Source of the DNA: Rosa chinensis
Taxonomy: Eukaryota; Streptophyta; Magnoliopsida; Rosales; Rosaceae
Length of the DNA stretch: 64,000 nt
Assembly (NCBI RefSeq): GCF_002994745.2
Contig: NC_037089.1
Span: 76,966,347-77,030,346, forward strand
Direction of reading: 5' to 3'
The position numbers and the translations under genes are program-made. Below, piece by piece: positions 13,289 to 25,067 of this stretch (positions within the stretch are counted from its first letter, which is position 1; the number at the start of each line of letters is the position of its first letter). A model generated the notes under the pieces. That model had not been told where the DNA came from. It did not search any database and worked only from the letters and a program-made list of their open reading frames with translations.

Positions 13289-14180
13289 TGTTTGGCTCCA
13301 AAACCAGTTGGCGTGCAAACTGTCTCTTTTGATCGTGTGATTGTGCAGGTGTGCCAGCACTGTGGGGTGCAGTCATCGGGGTAGTCCCTTGACCTGACTT
13401 CTTCTTCAAGCGATTGTGGACGAGGAGAGCACCAACCTCGCCACAGGATTCTTCTCTACCCTTTCGGGAAAGGACTTTTGCCTTACGGGTAAGGACTTTG
13501 GGTGTGATCTCTTCGCGTTCACCGTATCGATACTTAGTGTTATAGACTAAGTAGAGCAATCACTGGGAAGTTGTGAGAAAGCACGGGTTTTGCTAAAGCG
13601 TGACTTTAGCTTCGCTGGGTTATGAGGGCGTTACCTTTGCTTCGCTGGTTGTATCGGTGGCAGTCGACTAGCGGAGAGACTAGGACGGGAAGCGCGGTCA
13701 CCGGGTTGATCTGGTGAGGTTGACAGTCGGCTCTTGGAGAGACTAGGACTGGCGCTCGGTCACCGTGTTTCAACTAGGTTGAAGGTTTGCTCCGGGGAGA
13801 CTTTGTAATCGCTGGGATTGATTGATTCGAGAGAGGTTTGCTCCAGGGAGGCTTTGTAATTGCTAGGATTGATTGATTCGAGAGAGCTTTGCTCCGGGGA
13901 GGCTTTGTAATCACTGGGATTGATTGATTCGAGAGAGGGTCCTTCTTATGTCCTTGAACCCTGGTAGTTATACCTAGGGCTTTGACTGTTCATTGCTAGA
14001 GAAGGATTATTGATTGAAGTTTCCTATTCAATTTCTGCTACTTAACTCCCATAAGGTTTCGTTTTCCTTATGGATTACAGAATGGACGAAGCTATAACCC
14101 AAACCTAAGCAGGCTTATTTTTGGGCCGCCGGTATCGACCCACTAAAGGATCTTGCCAAAAATACTTTTGGGCTCAAACA
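13289..14180 (-). repeat. 5' LTR of element 1 (892 bp)
   Basis: The LTR has TG...CA ends; on the plus strand it starts TGTTTGGCTCC and ends GGGCTCAAACA. It matches the 686-bp and 673-bp LTRs of element 2 (15734-16419, 44485-45157) but is about 200 bp longer because of internal tandem copies at 13655-13937. Confidence 0.93.
13655..13937. repeat. Tandem expansions inside element 1 LTR
   Basis: Two units of about 65 bp (13655-13780; shared 'gagagactaggac' and 'gcggtcaccg'-like words) precede three units of 50-51 bp starting near 13785, 13835 and 13886 (shared 'tttgctccggggag' and 'attgattgattcgagagag'). Element 2 LTRs have a single diverged copy of the 50-bp unit, so the expansion is specific to this copy or subfamily. 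Confidence 0.8.
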
Positions 14181-14293
14181 GACTCTACTTGGACCACATA
14201 CATAAGCCGAATTCGACGATAGACAAGTAGGCAAGGCCGCAAGGACCAAAAGTCACATCCCATCCTAGCTTTCATCCCCGCAACTTCTCCTCC
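14181..14293. other. Flank between element 1 and LINE
   Basis: This is a short stretch with no recognised feature. It is the only sequence between the right LTR end of element 1 and the LINE poly(A) tail. Confidence 0.5.
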
Positions 14294-14423
14294 TTTTTTT
14301 TTTTTAAAGGGGTCTGGAACCCAACCAAGTTGGGAGGCTCATCCCTATGTCTGACTTATTATATTAAAAGGATGCAGCGAGGGGGACATAGGGCCTTGAC
14401 CTCAAGTGCAATTACAAAAATCC

Positions 14424-14897
14424 TCATAGAGGACATCCGGCCTGAATAATAACAGGAGCCTCCTGTAACCATACATCATTAAGATAGTTTGAACTAGCAA
14501 GGTGGGCTAATTTATTAGCTACACCATTTGCTTTACGAAAGACATGAGAAATCTTAATTGAGTGTAAAGATGTCAAATATGACTTACAATCGTCGATAAT
14601 GCGCCCAACTTCAGATTGGTCTTCCAAATTTTGATTCAAAGCAGCAACTATCAGTGAGCAATCACTTTCAAGGATAAAGTTATCCCACTCTTGGTAAATA
14701 GCCAAGAGAAGTCCCGCCCTACAAGCTTCTGCTTCCATATAAAAAGCAGAGAGAACATGGGGAAAATAACGCGCCATAGCTGCCATACATGTACCACTGT
14801 CATCCCGTATCATAACACCAATGCCACCATCACCGAACTCGGGTCTGTAGCTTCCATCTATGTTGCCTTGAGTCTTCCAGTAGGGGGGTTTTCCCAT
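14424..14897 (-). pseudogene. LINE RNase H domain (RVT_3 type)
   Basis: This 157-codon frame has the plant LINE RNase H pattern: NIDGSY (first Asp), 'FYMEAEACRAGLLLA' (Glu), 'FILESDCSLIVAALN' (second Asp) and 'VFRKANGVANKLAHLA'. It degrades the RNA strand of the RNA:DNA hybrid during LINE replication. The domain itself is open, but it is separated from zf-RVT by a frameshift. Confidence 0.88.
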
Positions 14898-15505
14898 TTT
14901 GCTTGTGGTCTTCGTACCTTGGTCTTGCCTAGTTGATGGACTTGTTGATAATCACCAAGAAATTTATATGCCCACTGTGCCGCATTATGAGCCTTAAAGA
15001 AACTTCTTTTCCATACCAAGTTGTTCCGTTCTGTCCAAATCACCCACAAGTAAACAAAGAATAAGCTACGTTGGTGCTCAGTGAAGATATCAATTGCATG
15101 TTTCACCCACTCTTCCACACATGCAGCCCTTATATGCACGGCTCGCAAACCCAGTTCTCCAAGAGCCCAGAAGCACATAAAATTGCCGCAATCTCTGAAA
15201 AGATGTAAACCATGTTCCACTGCACCGTGACAAAAAACACACTCAGAGTCTGGAAGTGTCACTTTTCTGCCAAGTGCATGTTTTGTGGGGAGAATACCCT
15301 TTATTAGCCTCCAAATGAATAGACGGGCCTTAGGAGGTATTCTAGCATGCCAAATCAGCTTCCAATACTTTCCATTTGACCCAACAGGATCGTTAGAACA
15401 TGATGCACGATTAGTTGCCCCATCCTGCAGCCTAGCGATGTGATAACCATTTTTAACAGAATAGAGACCTCGTCTATCATGATGCCAAACCCATCTGTAC
15501 ATCAA

Positions 15506-15536
<31 letters not shown>

Positions 15537-15733
15537 ACTAAGCGGAATGCGAGCTATCATCTCCACCTCCATTGGCAAAAAAATCTCCTGTAACAACATC
15601 ATCTACCATTCATGTTCCTCTGGATCAATAAGATCCTCAACCCTAAGTGCCTCTAAACCCTCCATTGGCCTTGAAATGGGCCTAAAATTATAGGGTAAAG
15701 GCAAACATGGGTCATTCCAGACCGCAATCTAAC
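14858..15733 (-). pseudogene. LINE ORF2 zinc-binding reverse transcriptase domain (zf-RVT)
   Basis: The frame 15505-14858 carries the zf-RVT pattern: W..IWHARIPPKARLFIWRL, then ILPTKHAL, then CVFCHGAVEHGLHLFRDC. The helical region after it leads toward the RNase H, which is in another frame (overlap 14858-14897). Upstream, the residues around 'RVEDLIDPEEHEW' are still readable in 15733-15545, but a stop and the C21/A11 tract at 15506-15537 break the frame. Confidence 0.87.
15506..15537. repeat. C21-A11 homopolymer tract
   Basis: A run of 21 C followed by 11 A lies inside the LINE coding region on the plus strand. It interrupts the ORF2 frame. It may be slippage growth of a short tract, or partly an assembly length error. 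Confidence 0.85.
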
Positions 15734-16419
15734 TGTTTGGCCCCAAAACCAGTATGGGTGCAAACTGTCTCTTTTAAGCATGTGCGTAGGTGTGCCAGCA
15801 CCGTGGGGTGCAGTCATCGGAGAATCCATTGACCTGACTTCTTGATCAAACGATGTGGATGAGGAGAGCACCAACCTCGTCACAAGGTTCTTTTCTCTGC
15901 CTTCCGAAAAAGGACTTCTTGCCTTACGGGTAAGGGCTTTGGTTGTGATCTCTTCGTGTCACCGAATAGATATTCAATATTGTGGGTTGAGCAGAGCAAT
16001 CACTGAGAAATTTGGAGAAAGCACGGATTTGCTAAAGCTTATCTTTAGCTTCGCTGAGTTGCGAGGGTGTTACCCTTGCTTCGCTGGGTTGCAACTGGGT
16101 TGCAGGTAGGTTTGCTCCGGAGAGACTTTGATAATCGTTGAGATTTAGTTGATTGAAGAGTTGCCTGTAATTCATCCTTCAAAACTGGTATTTATACCTA
16201 GGGTTTTTGACTGTTCCTTGCCACAGAAGGATTATTGATTGAAGTTTCCTATTTGATCATCGCTACTTGACCCCAATAAGGACTCGTTTTTCTTATGGAT
16301 CACGGAATGGGTGAAGCTGTAACCCAAACCCAAGTAGATTTTTTTTTGGGCCGCAGGTATCGACTCGTTGTGCTAAATCCCCTAAGGGATCTTGCCAAAA
16401 ATACTTTTAGGCTCAAACA
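15734..16419 (-). repeat. 3' LTR of element 2 (686 bp)
   Basis: On the plus strand it runs from TGTTTGGCCCC to GGCTCAAACA and is directly preceded, in minus-strand sense, by a polypurine tract. It aligns with 44485-45157 over its whole length. Confidence 0.93.
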
Positions 16420-16437
16420 TTGCCCCCCCAAGCCCCG
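16420..16437 (-). promoter_or_regulatory. Polypurine tract of element 2
   Basis: Minus-strand sequence GGGGCTTGGGGGGGCAA abuts the 3' LTR. Such a G-rich tract primes second-strand cDNA synthesis. Its position shows that 15734-16419 is the 3' LTR. Confidence 0.75.
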
Positions 16438-16580
16438 TAATCAGGCCCACGAAAATGTAACTAATTGAAGGGGACTTAAACGACATGCCTAACGACTGAA
16501 ACGAGGCTATTAATAAAGGTCGCATCCATTCGCTTTGCAAAAACGTCCTTTCGTCGTATCGTTTCCCTCACAAAATCTCT

Positions 16581-16588
16581 TATTTAAA
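16581..16588 (+). promoter_or_regulatory. Candidate TATA box of the antisense PMD gene
   Basis: TATTTAAA lies 99 bases ahead of the ATG at 16687, a normal plant spacing with a 70-base leader. It sits between the polypurine tract and the gene, so the antisense gene could have its own promoter. Inference from motif and spacing only. Confidence 0.4.
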
Positions 16589-16686
16589 TCCCGCAGTCAC
16601 TCCAGACCTGTCACATCAGAAACCCTTCCAGTCTCCTAAACCCAGAAAACTTCTTGTTCCATACATATCTTCACAGAAACCCAGAA

Positions 16687-18283
16687 ATGGCTCCCCCAAA
16701 GAAGATGATTATTGATCAAGAAGATGAACTTAACGAGAAAACCGCCCATACTTGGGGAACCAGCGTAGGCGCCCACTATTTCATCCATACCAACATCTAG
16801 AGACCCCTGCTTCTCAGACTCCCAAACCAACACGCCGGGTTGGGTCCTTCTCCTCTCGACTCCATCCCTGACGACGCTCTCGCCCTCTACGGCCTGCCCA
16901 TCCTACGACCTATTCCGATCCTCAGAAGAACACCTGGAGATTTCACTAGCTGGGGTGCGCATCCTCACAAAGCCAAAATAGGGCATTGGCCCACCACCAT
17001 CAACATGGCGAAGCTCTCATGGTTTCGCGAAGAGCTAGAGCGAGATCTGGCTCGCTGGAACGCGACAGGTATTACTCAGACTATCGATCTTTGCTTTTGC
17101 CTTCCGTGCGGTGGAAATCGGTCACCGCTGGCTGCCTTTCTTTGTTTCTGGAACACCGCCACCAACACTTTTGATTTTCGATTCGGCCAAATGAGCATCA
17201 CTCTACTAGACATCCTCACTATCACTGGGTTACCCATAGATGGTGAGCTCTATGTGCATGGCCAATTTGACTTTGTCACCTTCACTTCGACAATGGCTCA
17301 AGCCTGTCGCAGCTCCCATAGCGTTCCTACCCGCGGTGGCTGACCCATTACCTTAAGGAACACAAAGTGAACGGAGCAATTGCTTTCCTAGAGTACTGGC
17401 TCTGCCAGTTCATCTTCTGCACCTCCGCCAACAAGCCCACTAGTCCTTGGAATTTTCTCGCCACGGCCCTATACAACTGCCACCGCGTAGGGCTCGGACA
17501 ACCAGTACTGGGCGCCCTCTACCGTACTCTATACCAAGCCACCATGCATCATTTCGAAACTAGCATCTCAGGCCCCTTTTGGATCCTTGATTTCTGGATT
17601 CAAATTTACTTTCCTTTCTTACACCGCAACGACATTCCACCACTACCACTAACTGACACCCTTCTTGGTCAATGTCTCTGCTGCGAGGTAAAGTAGTCAT
17701 CCCCACCCTATTCCGAGTGTTTCTCATATTTGTACCTCCTACACGAAATTCCCTACCTCGACCTAGTGATCAATAGGAGATTCCCACCTCTACTTGAACA
17801 TGGGTTCCTTCCTCGGGATCCTAATTATAGCGATTGCGCGCGCTTGGCTTTTTGCTGCTCGATCTCCTGCTCAGACATTCGGCTCGCCGCGGAAGAACTT
17901 AGTTATGAGCTTTACACGCCCAACCACTTTGCTCGCCAACTTGGGCTGATCTAGTTAGTGCCATTCCCCCTCTTTGATGCTTGGAACTACAACACCTCCT
18001 CGTGTAGAATTGGTCCCCCAACTGGGCCTCCGCTAGCCCAAAGCATGCTTGCATTGGTCGATCTCTTTCACTGGGCCAACAAAATTACTCCTGTCGTTGG
18101 GACCGCTAAAGATTAGGATCAATGGTTGAAAGAAGTCTCTGTCAACTGCTGGAGACAAAGGGATGATGAACTCTTTGCGACCATCTTCCAAGACTTGAGG
18201 TATCCCTATGATGCTGATACTGAATTGCTCGCTCACTTCCCTGAAGATGAGGCGCGATCTCCACTACCTGAGCCGACTCCTCG
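16687..18283 (+). pseudogene. Antisense plant mobile domain (PMD) gene of element 2, N-terminal part
   Basis: Starting at ATG 16687 the frame has a TAG at 16798-16800, then runs to 17343, shifts, and continues through 17367-17696, 17730-17954 and 18126-18283. The PMD (aminotransferase-like plant mobile domain) signature is clear: a 'CFWNTATNTFDFRFGQMSIT' strand leading to 'LLDILTITGLPIDGE', then 'EYWLCQFIFC' and 'VLGALYRTLY'. PMD proteins are known both as host nuclear proteins (the MAIN/MAIL group) and as passengers of plant transposons. Here the gene opposes gag-pol. It is broken by stops, frameshifts and a chromovirus-like LTR at 18284, and continues at 23433. Confidence 0.85.
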
Positions 18284-21200
18284 TGTAACACCCCAAGCTA
18301 CACTTCACCAGCCTAAGCTTGTTACAGTGCCGCGAGTCTCTGAAACATAAACCGAACGCTCGATTTACATCCTAGAGAACTGCTACGCATTTTTGGTGAT
18401 AAACTTTTCCGGAAAACGCACAGCGGAGATTTTGAAATACTTTTGAGGTGAAAGCTTCTTGAAATTACAAAATTCACTTTGTTCGTCTAGAACTTAACAT
18501 TTTTAACTGGTCAAGGGTTAATAGGCGTAACCACACAATGAACATTTAATAAGAAGTTTCGGAATAGACTGGATCAAGAAATAAAGATCCAGAGTACATC
18601 GGAAACTCGATTATCGTCCGGAAGAGCTATCAAATTCCGCGCACCCAGCTCCATCCGCTACAATCCCGTTACCAGTGCACAGTACTTGCATATACACTGT
18701 TGCAAGGGTGAGCTTTCATCCTCGCTGCTCTATGGGACATACTCCGGCTAAGTTTGAAAATCAACTAAAACTTTGTAATAACTTGGATTTGGGCCCAGTG
18801 TGAAAACAAAGCGAACATATATATAAGAACGACAAACTTAAAAATTCGATGCATGATTAGAAAACTACGTGCGCTTTACCTGATGGCCTGGTTCCATAGA
18901 ACCAATATCTGACCTTACCAGTCACAGAGCGCCAAACTTATCACACTAGCTACACACACGGAACCGGGTCGTCATTGCGATTGCGCACCGTCCGACCGGT
19001 GTAGCTAACCCTCCGGAGGTTTAGGGGTGGCTAATCCCAAGGAAGTTATCGACCACCTTTCCGCTCGCACACACCGCCATCAACAATCTTATACGCACGT
19101 CAACTTAAAAACATTTTAAATTTAAGCTAACGGTGTACTTTCATCATGCATCACGTATATAATCAAATACGAAAAATCACTAGCCAATAGAGAGTCCCGA
19201 TTCCCCTACCTGGATTTCGCAGCTTTACCATTTCATGTTGTTCGGAGATCACGAACATTCCGTTCCTCAGGTAGCTGGAGTCCTAAGTTCCGACATTTCG
19301 ATAGTTAATAACTTTTGAACAGTTATACAAAATCTCAACGATTATTATATCGTCCAAACCAACTTTTCCTGGTTTGACCAAGAGTTGACTAACTGTGACC
19401 AATGTTTGACCAATCGAGACTTGTTTGATAATTGACCCAAATTACCGAACCCTTACTTGAAATTACGACATCAACCAAAAATATATATATTAAGTGCACC
19501 CGATTTATTAAAGCCCACCCAATATATATATAATTTCTTTTCTCTACTTAATAATTTCGTCACATAATAATTCGATGGAATTTACTATGGACACCCAACA
19601 TGATTCCATCTTCATACAAGGTGTGCCCAAATTACTGAGGACACCCAAACATAACCTGATTTTTTTCACACTGTCAGAACCAATTCAACTAAATGCATAC
19701 CTGCATATTTATGCTTTGTTATTTTCACCAGAATAAGAAACATACTACAACATCCATCACCAAAATCATTTAACAACTACAATCTTAGCAAACATGGAAA
19801 AAACAGCAAGCTCACAACATAGCTTTCGATTTCTTCTGACTAACTACCAATTTATTCTTCTCAAACACAACATCACAGCATGCATACTACAAGGCAGCCC
19901 AGTTTCCAGAAGTGTAAATTCTCAGACCTTCAACAGAACCCAACTGACCTTGTGATCAACTAGATAAAAAAGGAACCTCAAATTGCAGGTCTGCTTTCCA
20001 ACGAAGAACACAGCAAGCCGAACCTAGCCTAACCAACCAACTCAGGTCGTTAACAACCGATTTTCTCCAAGTACAAAACTGTGATTCAAGGTTGAGATTA
20101 TACCTTTGTAATAAGAAATCTACGTCAATCGAGCCAAACTCAATCCCCAGAACCCTACTGCCGAGACCGAAATGGTCATGAACTGATGATTTTCACACCA
20201 GCAATTCGACAGAATTCTCGATTGGGGGCTAGGTGTACAGCTGAGCAAGAGATGGAGCCCAGGAATGCCCGAAAAGCCACCGGCGTCGAAGAATACGGCA
20301 AGGCCGAGAGCAACCCAGAAACAAAATCGTCAAAAGTTGATTAAATCTAAAAACTGATCGTACTGGGATGTGATACGCCTGAATTAAGCGCACAAAATTA
20401 CCCTGCAAAAGACAATTGTTAGTATAGGATAAGCAGGGATCGTTCAGTCCGGGGATTGAGGGTACTTTCACAAATTGCACTAATTGAACAAAACTATCAA
20501 AAACTAAAGAAAGAAAAGAGAAATAAAGTTGACACAAAAACTAAATGAAAGGGGGGTTTAGGTTTTGAAAACGCATGCAATAATAAAAGAAACAAAATGT
20601 TGTAATTTTTAGGGATTCTAAATCAGATGTATGGACGTTGAGAACTTCGTAATCCACCACTAGTTATGATCAGAGAAAGACAATTTAACCTAATCTTCAA
20701 TTACTAAGGCATGTGAATGAAACCAATCAAGAACTTTAGGATCGCCGCTAAAGCCTTATTTTTCCCAAAATTACTTAGAACCATGAACGCACTGCATCCT
20801 AAGCTTGCTTATATGCAATCAAGGTGTAGAACGCTACCCTATCAAATTAACTCATTAAGTACATATAAACACATTAAGCTCTTTGGAAAGATTGATTTTA
20901 GGGTACAAAACTAGTGAGGAACGCCATCCTAGCATGCATTCTATTTGCTTGATTTCACCTAACATGTAGGCTTTACTACTTAAGTGTTTTAAGATCGTGA
21001 ACGCACTGCACCTTAAAACTAGCTCCAATTACATGCTCATATTTTAGGTGATCAATCTAAGACATAAACATATAAAAGATTTTATAAAACAAAACCAAAC
21101 AAAGCATTCACAAAATCTTGTAATTGAGGAAGAGATTGAAAAGCTAAAAATTCATCACATAACTAAGGTTTCATACTAGTTCTCAACATAGAAAATTACT

Positions 21201-23427
21201 CGCTCATAGTTTGGAAATCCGAAGACATATACATATTGAATTCGAAAAGTACAAAAGGACTAAACCGTAGAGGGCAGTAGATATCACGATCTCACTTTGA
21301 ATATTCTCCAAGAAAGCTTGAGGCGTCTTCAAAGCAAGAGCACGACAGGATGATGGAAGATGGTGGCTACGGCTTCTCCTTGGAGTGGGGATTTCGTGAA
21401 CTATGATGAGGGGAGAGTATGGAGCTGTGGTCTCTGATTTAGGGCAGTAGATGGTGTGTGTATCTATATTTTCTTCCCCCTTAAAAATGTGGAAGGACGC
21501 CCTATATATAGGAGTTACAAGTTCAAGGGTATTCTTGCAGTTAAATTGAGTTTTTACTTCTCCAATGTGAACTCTTCTTCTTGGGCTGAAATCTTTGACT
21601 TCTATATCCTTCACAGCTCCTATATAATGTGTACAACTCATTAACAACTCAGCAAAGAGTCCTCAAGAAGCCTTAAAGCAATCTGCCAATAGATACACAC
21701 AATCTGCCAAGAGATGCAAAGAATCTGCCTAACTTTTGATAGCCTTTTTAGCCCCTCTCTTAACTAGGTTCCATCTCAGATTTGAACGTGATTTTCAGGC
21801 AGGTACAAGCTTTGATATTTGTCTTCAAAAGTCTGCAAAAATATTCTAAAGAACCCCTCAACTTGTTTCCCAAAAACAGCCTTGAAAAGTCTTCACAGTC
21901 AAATCTGTCAGAAATTTCCAGATTTTCCTTATTGTTTGGTCAAATTTATGGGCTTGTAGAATGACTTTCTAGCAATCTTTCTGTCTATTTCTCAGGCCTA
22001 CAATACCCTATAGCATCATTTATTGACGTCCAAACAATAATCGTCCAAAGGATGCTCCAATAAAGTCTCCAAAGACGGCTCAAACATGCTTCGCAGATAA
22101 GACTTGTCAGAAATTCCAGATTTTTCTTATCCTCTGCTCATCTTTGCAGCATCATAACTTATGCATTCCGCCACCTTTCTGGATGATTCTTGATTTTAAA
22201 ATTCTATACAACATCTAAACTTCAAATCTGGGTGGGAAACTTTATGTGTATCATGCTGTAAGTGTAGTAGAAAAGCCCTTGAAAAAGCTTCCTGAAAAGC
22301 TGATGGAAACAGTCTTCTCGAGGTACCAAATTTGACCACAGCCTCCGGCTTCTACTTTATCATTCTGGACCAGATATTTGCTTGTAGTTACAGTAGAACA
22401 TGTGATCTTCAAATATTGCTAGGCTTTTATTCATGATTCCACTGGAAAGTTCTTCAAAACACCTTCTGAATACAGAAGAAAATAAGGCAGCTTCTAGTAC
22501 TCTGTTTTCTTCTTCTTGGCAACTGTTTTGCACGAATTTTTCCACAAGCTTTCCTTCTTGTTTCTGACTGTATAAATGGTGATCTTTCATCTTTTGCATC
22601 ACTACTATACACCCAAGCCTTAACTTGCCACAATTGAGCTCCTATTTCTCCACGGTTGCTCCACAAACCTCCTAAGAACATAACAAAGTTAGTTTGATCT
22701 TTTTAACGAAATAACTAAGCAAAAGTGTAAAGGGTTAAACTATAAATTCGTCGCATTTTATGCTCCTATCAGGATGTAGAGCATGACGAGGAGGTTTGGT
22801 TTCATACCACAAGAGGCTCTGTCGGTGGCCTGAGTGGCCGGAGTTTGCAGAAATCGCCGGAGGAGACCCAAGGCTTTCCGTCGTCGAATCCCCGCTTGTA
22901 GTCGCTGCATGTAAGATCTGGAACCACAGGGACGTAGACGACGCGGAGGCGAAGGGAATGGTGGGTATGCGCCGTCGTGGGGTGGCCGGATGGTGGCGCG
23001 ACGGCCAGGTATCTTCTCGGGTCACGGTGGGGTCTGGGTCGGAGAACTCTCTCTCTCGAATTCTCCCGAGTCTTCATACTGTTCCCCATGTATATAGATG
23101 TGTCCAAGTGATAACGGACGACTGGGATCAAGAGGTGGGGAACATGGATGGCTAAGATTGCTCCACTTGTTTTCTAATTCTCTAATTTATTTTCTAAAAT
23201 CTACAACTTCGAAATATCGCTATAAATAGCTCAGTTACTCGGAAAATTCCCCGAAAATTTCCACGAACTCTTCGTGTTGTGTACTTTATCATCCAACTCT
23301 TAAATTGAGTGTTTCGCTTCATGAAAATTTCTAAAAATATTCTCGAGCACTCACACGTTTATCGAGATCTCTAAATAATTTCTCATACAATATCCACTAA
23401 GCTCGATATATTTTTCTGGGGCTCACA
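18284..23427 (+). mobile_element. Chromovirus-like (Tekay-style) solo LTR, interrupted
   Basis: The unit starts TGTAACACCCCAAGC and ends TTTTCTGGGGCTCACA, flanked by a perfect target duplication CCTCG (18279-18283, 23428-23432). It is split by a family-X solo LTR (20371-22771 plus its GGATG duplicate), leaving about 2.74 kb of its own. There is no coding capacity. It separates the PMD part of the element 2 antisense gene from its tail. Confidence 0.88.
20371..22771 (-). mobile_element. Family-X solo LTR (2401 bp)
   Basis: On the minus strand it runs from TGATAGGAGCATAAAATGCG to CAGGCGTATCA. It has a perfect 5-bp duplication GGATG (20366-20370 and 22772-22776). It is homologous along its length to 25068-34432 (without insert) and 29618-31633. 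A TATATATA box lies at 21503-21510. I find no internal domain and no repeated ends, so it is a solo LTR or a very large non-coding unit. The retrotransposon lineage is not identifiable from LTR sequence alone. Confidence 0.85.
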
Positions 23428-23432
23428 CCTCG

Positions 23433-25067
23433 ACCTACGTGAGCCCCGTGTCCTGCTCAGGCCTGTATTGTTATCCGCGAGCCCTCACGAGAGGAAACTG
23501 CCCTAAAATGTTTTCGTTTTCTTCATTCGCTTTTACCTCCACTCTTTTCCCCTAACTCAAATTTTAATGCAGCAGGGATGTATTCCGCCTTCCGGCAATT
23601 GCGCAGTGGATGCTTATCCCGCCACTGGTCAGGCTGCTAAACAAAAATTTGTAGCAACGGAGCCCGAAGTTGAAGACTCTTCCTTCGATGACGACGACCC
23701 ACAAACTGTAAGGAGTCTCTCTGAGAATCTAATATTTCAACATCTTCCTTCAAAGTTTAACTTGATTCTCTTTCAATCCTGACAGCTTGCTGCTTCTTTG
23801 CTTGCAGTCGCGCTGACCCCCGGACTGGCCCGTGGGCAGAAGATGAACCACTCGCTTCTCAACTAGTACTTCATACTTAACGCGAGCACTGAAATTTTCA
23901 TTCTATAACGCTCCACACTTGCAGGTCCGTCGTAGGTCCTTAAGGCCAACTGGTGAAGGATCATCTACTGCCGGCGAAGGAGCACCCTCTTCTCAAAGCT
24001 AAGAGCGGCCTGATTTGACAAATCCTCCACCTCCAATCAATACTGCGGGTGATTCGCAGCTGCTGCTGCTGCCAATGCAGATTCTGGGTGACAGCTCGCC
24101 TGAAGCTGAAAAAAGAGCTCCACCAATAGATACATCTCGCGAGCAGCCATCTGCAACCCTTAACCTGGAACAAGAATCGCCTGATCCTCTAGAGATTGCC
24201 CAAGGACAAGTGGTAATCGATGCCCTTCGCGAGACACTTGTTGAAAAGGTATGTTTCCTTGTCAACATTCCCACTCTGACTCCCGCCTTACTCCTTTTAA
24301 CATTCTAACACCTCTTTCTAGGATCAGAATGTCTCTCTTAGTGAGGAAGTGGCTATTGAGAACCTCACTGAACCGGATGGTGGAAACGTGGCTGACCAGA
24401 AACCTGCCCCCCCAAGTGCTTGAAGCAGGGGAAGAAGTACCTCCTTATGAACCAGTACCGGAGGCAGTACCTGTCGCGGAGCCTCTTGAGGCTCCTGTCG
24501 ATGTGGATCCCAACCTACCACCTATGCCTCCTTCAAGTCTAGAGAGGCAGGCTCGCGTGCTTGAAGTGGTCCCTCTTGGGGTAGTAGATGATGCTAGAGA
24601 AGGCCTTCGTCGCCTCTTGGGCCCTGACATTCTGACTCTTGGCGCACCCACGAAAGTTTTGGAGTACCTGAGGGTACTTCTTGGTGAAAGAGCCATCACT
24701 GAAGCTTAGTTTCTTGATATTGACCAACTGCTGCAGGACCTCCCCCAATGGCTCAATGAGAAGGGGCCGCGACCGCGCAGGCTAAGCAGACCGAAGCACA
24801 CTATCAGGCCCTTACTCATCAAATGGACAATTTGCGCGACTCTTTGGGTGATCGGGCCAATCTCGTCAGGGATCTAACGCTTGCAAGGAACCATCTCCGG
24901 TCCCAGATTCAGGATTTTCAAACCCAATTAGCTATTGTGAAGGCCAGGCTTGCCCATGAGGAACCCCTACTGGAACAATCCTTAGCCGCTTTCGAGGTGC
25001 TATCACAAGACCTGGCCCAAGCCCGCACAGCAGCCCAACAGGCCGCCCAAGCTACCACTGATGCTAT
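23433..25067 (+). pseudogene. Antisense gene of element 2, linker and coiled-coil part
   Basis: This continues the PMD gene after the LTR and is collinear with element 1 bases 1-1480. Exons are about 23573-23707, 23786-23865, 23925-24248 and from 24322. Introns 23708-23785, 23866-23924 and 24249-24321 lie at the same places as those in element 1. Defects include TAA at 24000-24002, an extra C in the C-run near 24410 that shifts the frame, and a TAG near 24707. The coiled-coil region (24823-25067) is open until the family-X LTR at 25068. The last codons are at 34438-34500. Confidence 0.8.

Larger units (their letters stand above)
1..14180 (-). mobile_element. Element 1: Tat-lineage Ty3/gypsy retrotransposon, 5' part, with antisense gene
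   Basis: Reading the minus strand from 14180 down, the order is LTR (13289-14180), PBS, gag, aspartic protease, reverse transcriptase, RNase H, a second RNase H, integrase, a spacer, and then a gene in the opposite orientation that runs off the window at base 1. Two RNase H domains ahead of a Ty3-type integrase are the hallmark of the plant Tat group. The coding region is broken by many stops and by a 2.5-kb solo LTR (5600-8099). The 3' LTR lies outside the window, so its target duplication cannot be tested; the right flank starts GACTC. It is the same family as element 2 (15734-45157) along its whole visible length, except for LTR repeat expansion. About 11.7 kb of its own sequence is visible. 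Confidence 0.93.
14294..15733 (-). mobile_element. LINE (non-LTR retrotransposon), 3' fragment
   Basis: On the minus strand this is the C-terminal part of a plant LINE ORF2. A 'VWNDP'-type motif comes first, then a reverse-transcriptase zinc-binding domain and RNase H, then a 3' UTR containing GGGTTCCAGACC and a poly(A) tail (T-run 14294-14305 on the plus strand). The coding frame is split by element 2: the preceding residues (GDGSQIA) lie on the minus strand at 45177-45158. The LINE therefore predates element 2. Its 5' truncation point is near 45178. Confidence 0.9.

Noticed and set aside
22796..23155. 119-codon plus-strand and 109-codon minus-strand ORFs
   Set aside because: Both lie in the GC-rich end of the chromovirus-like LTR, overlap each other, and show no domain.
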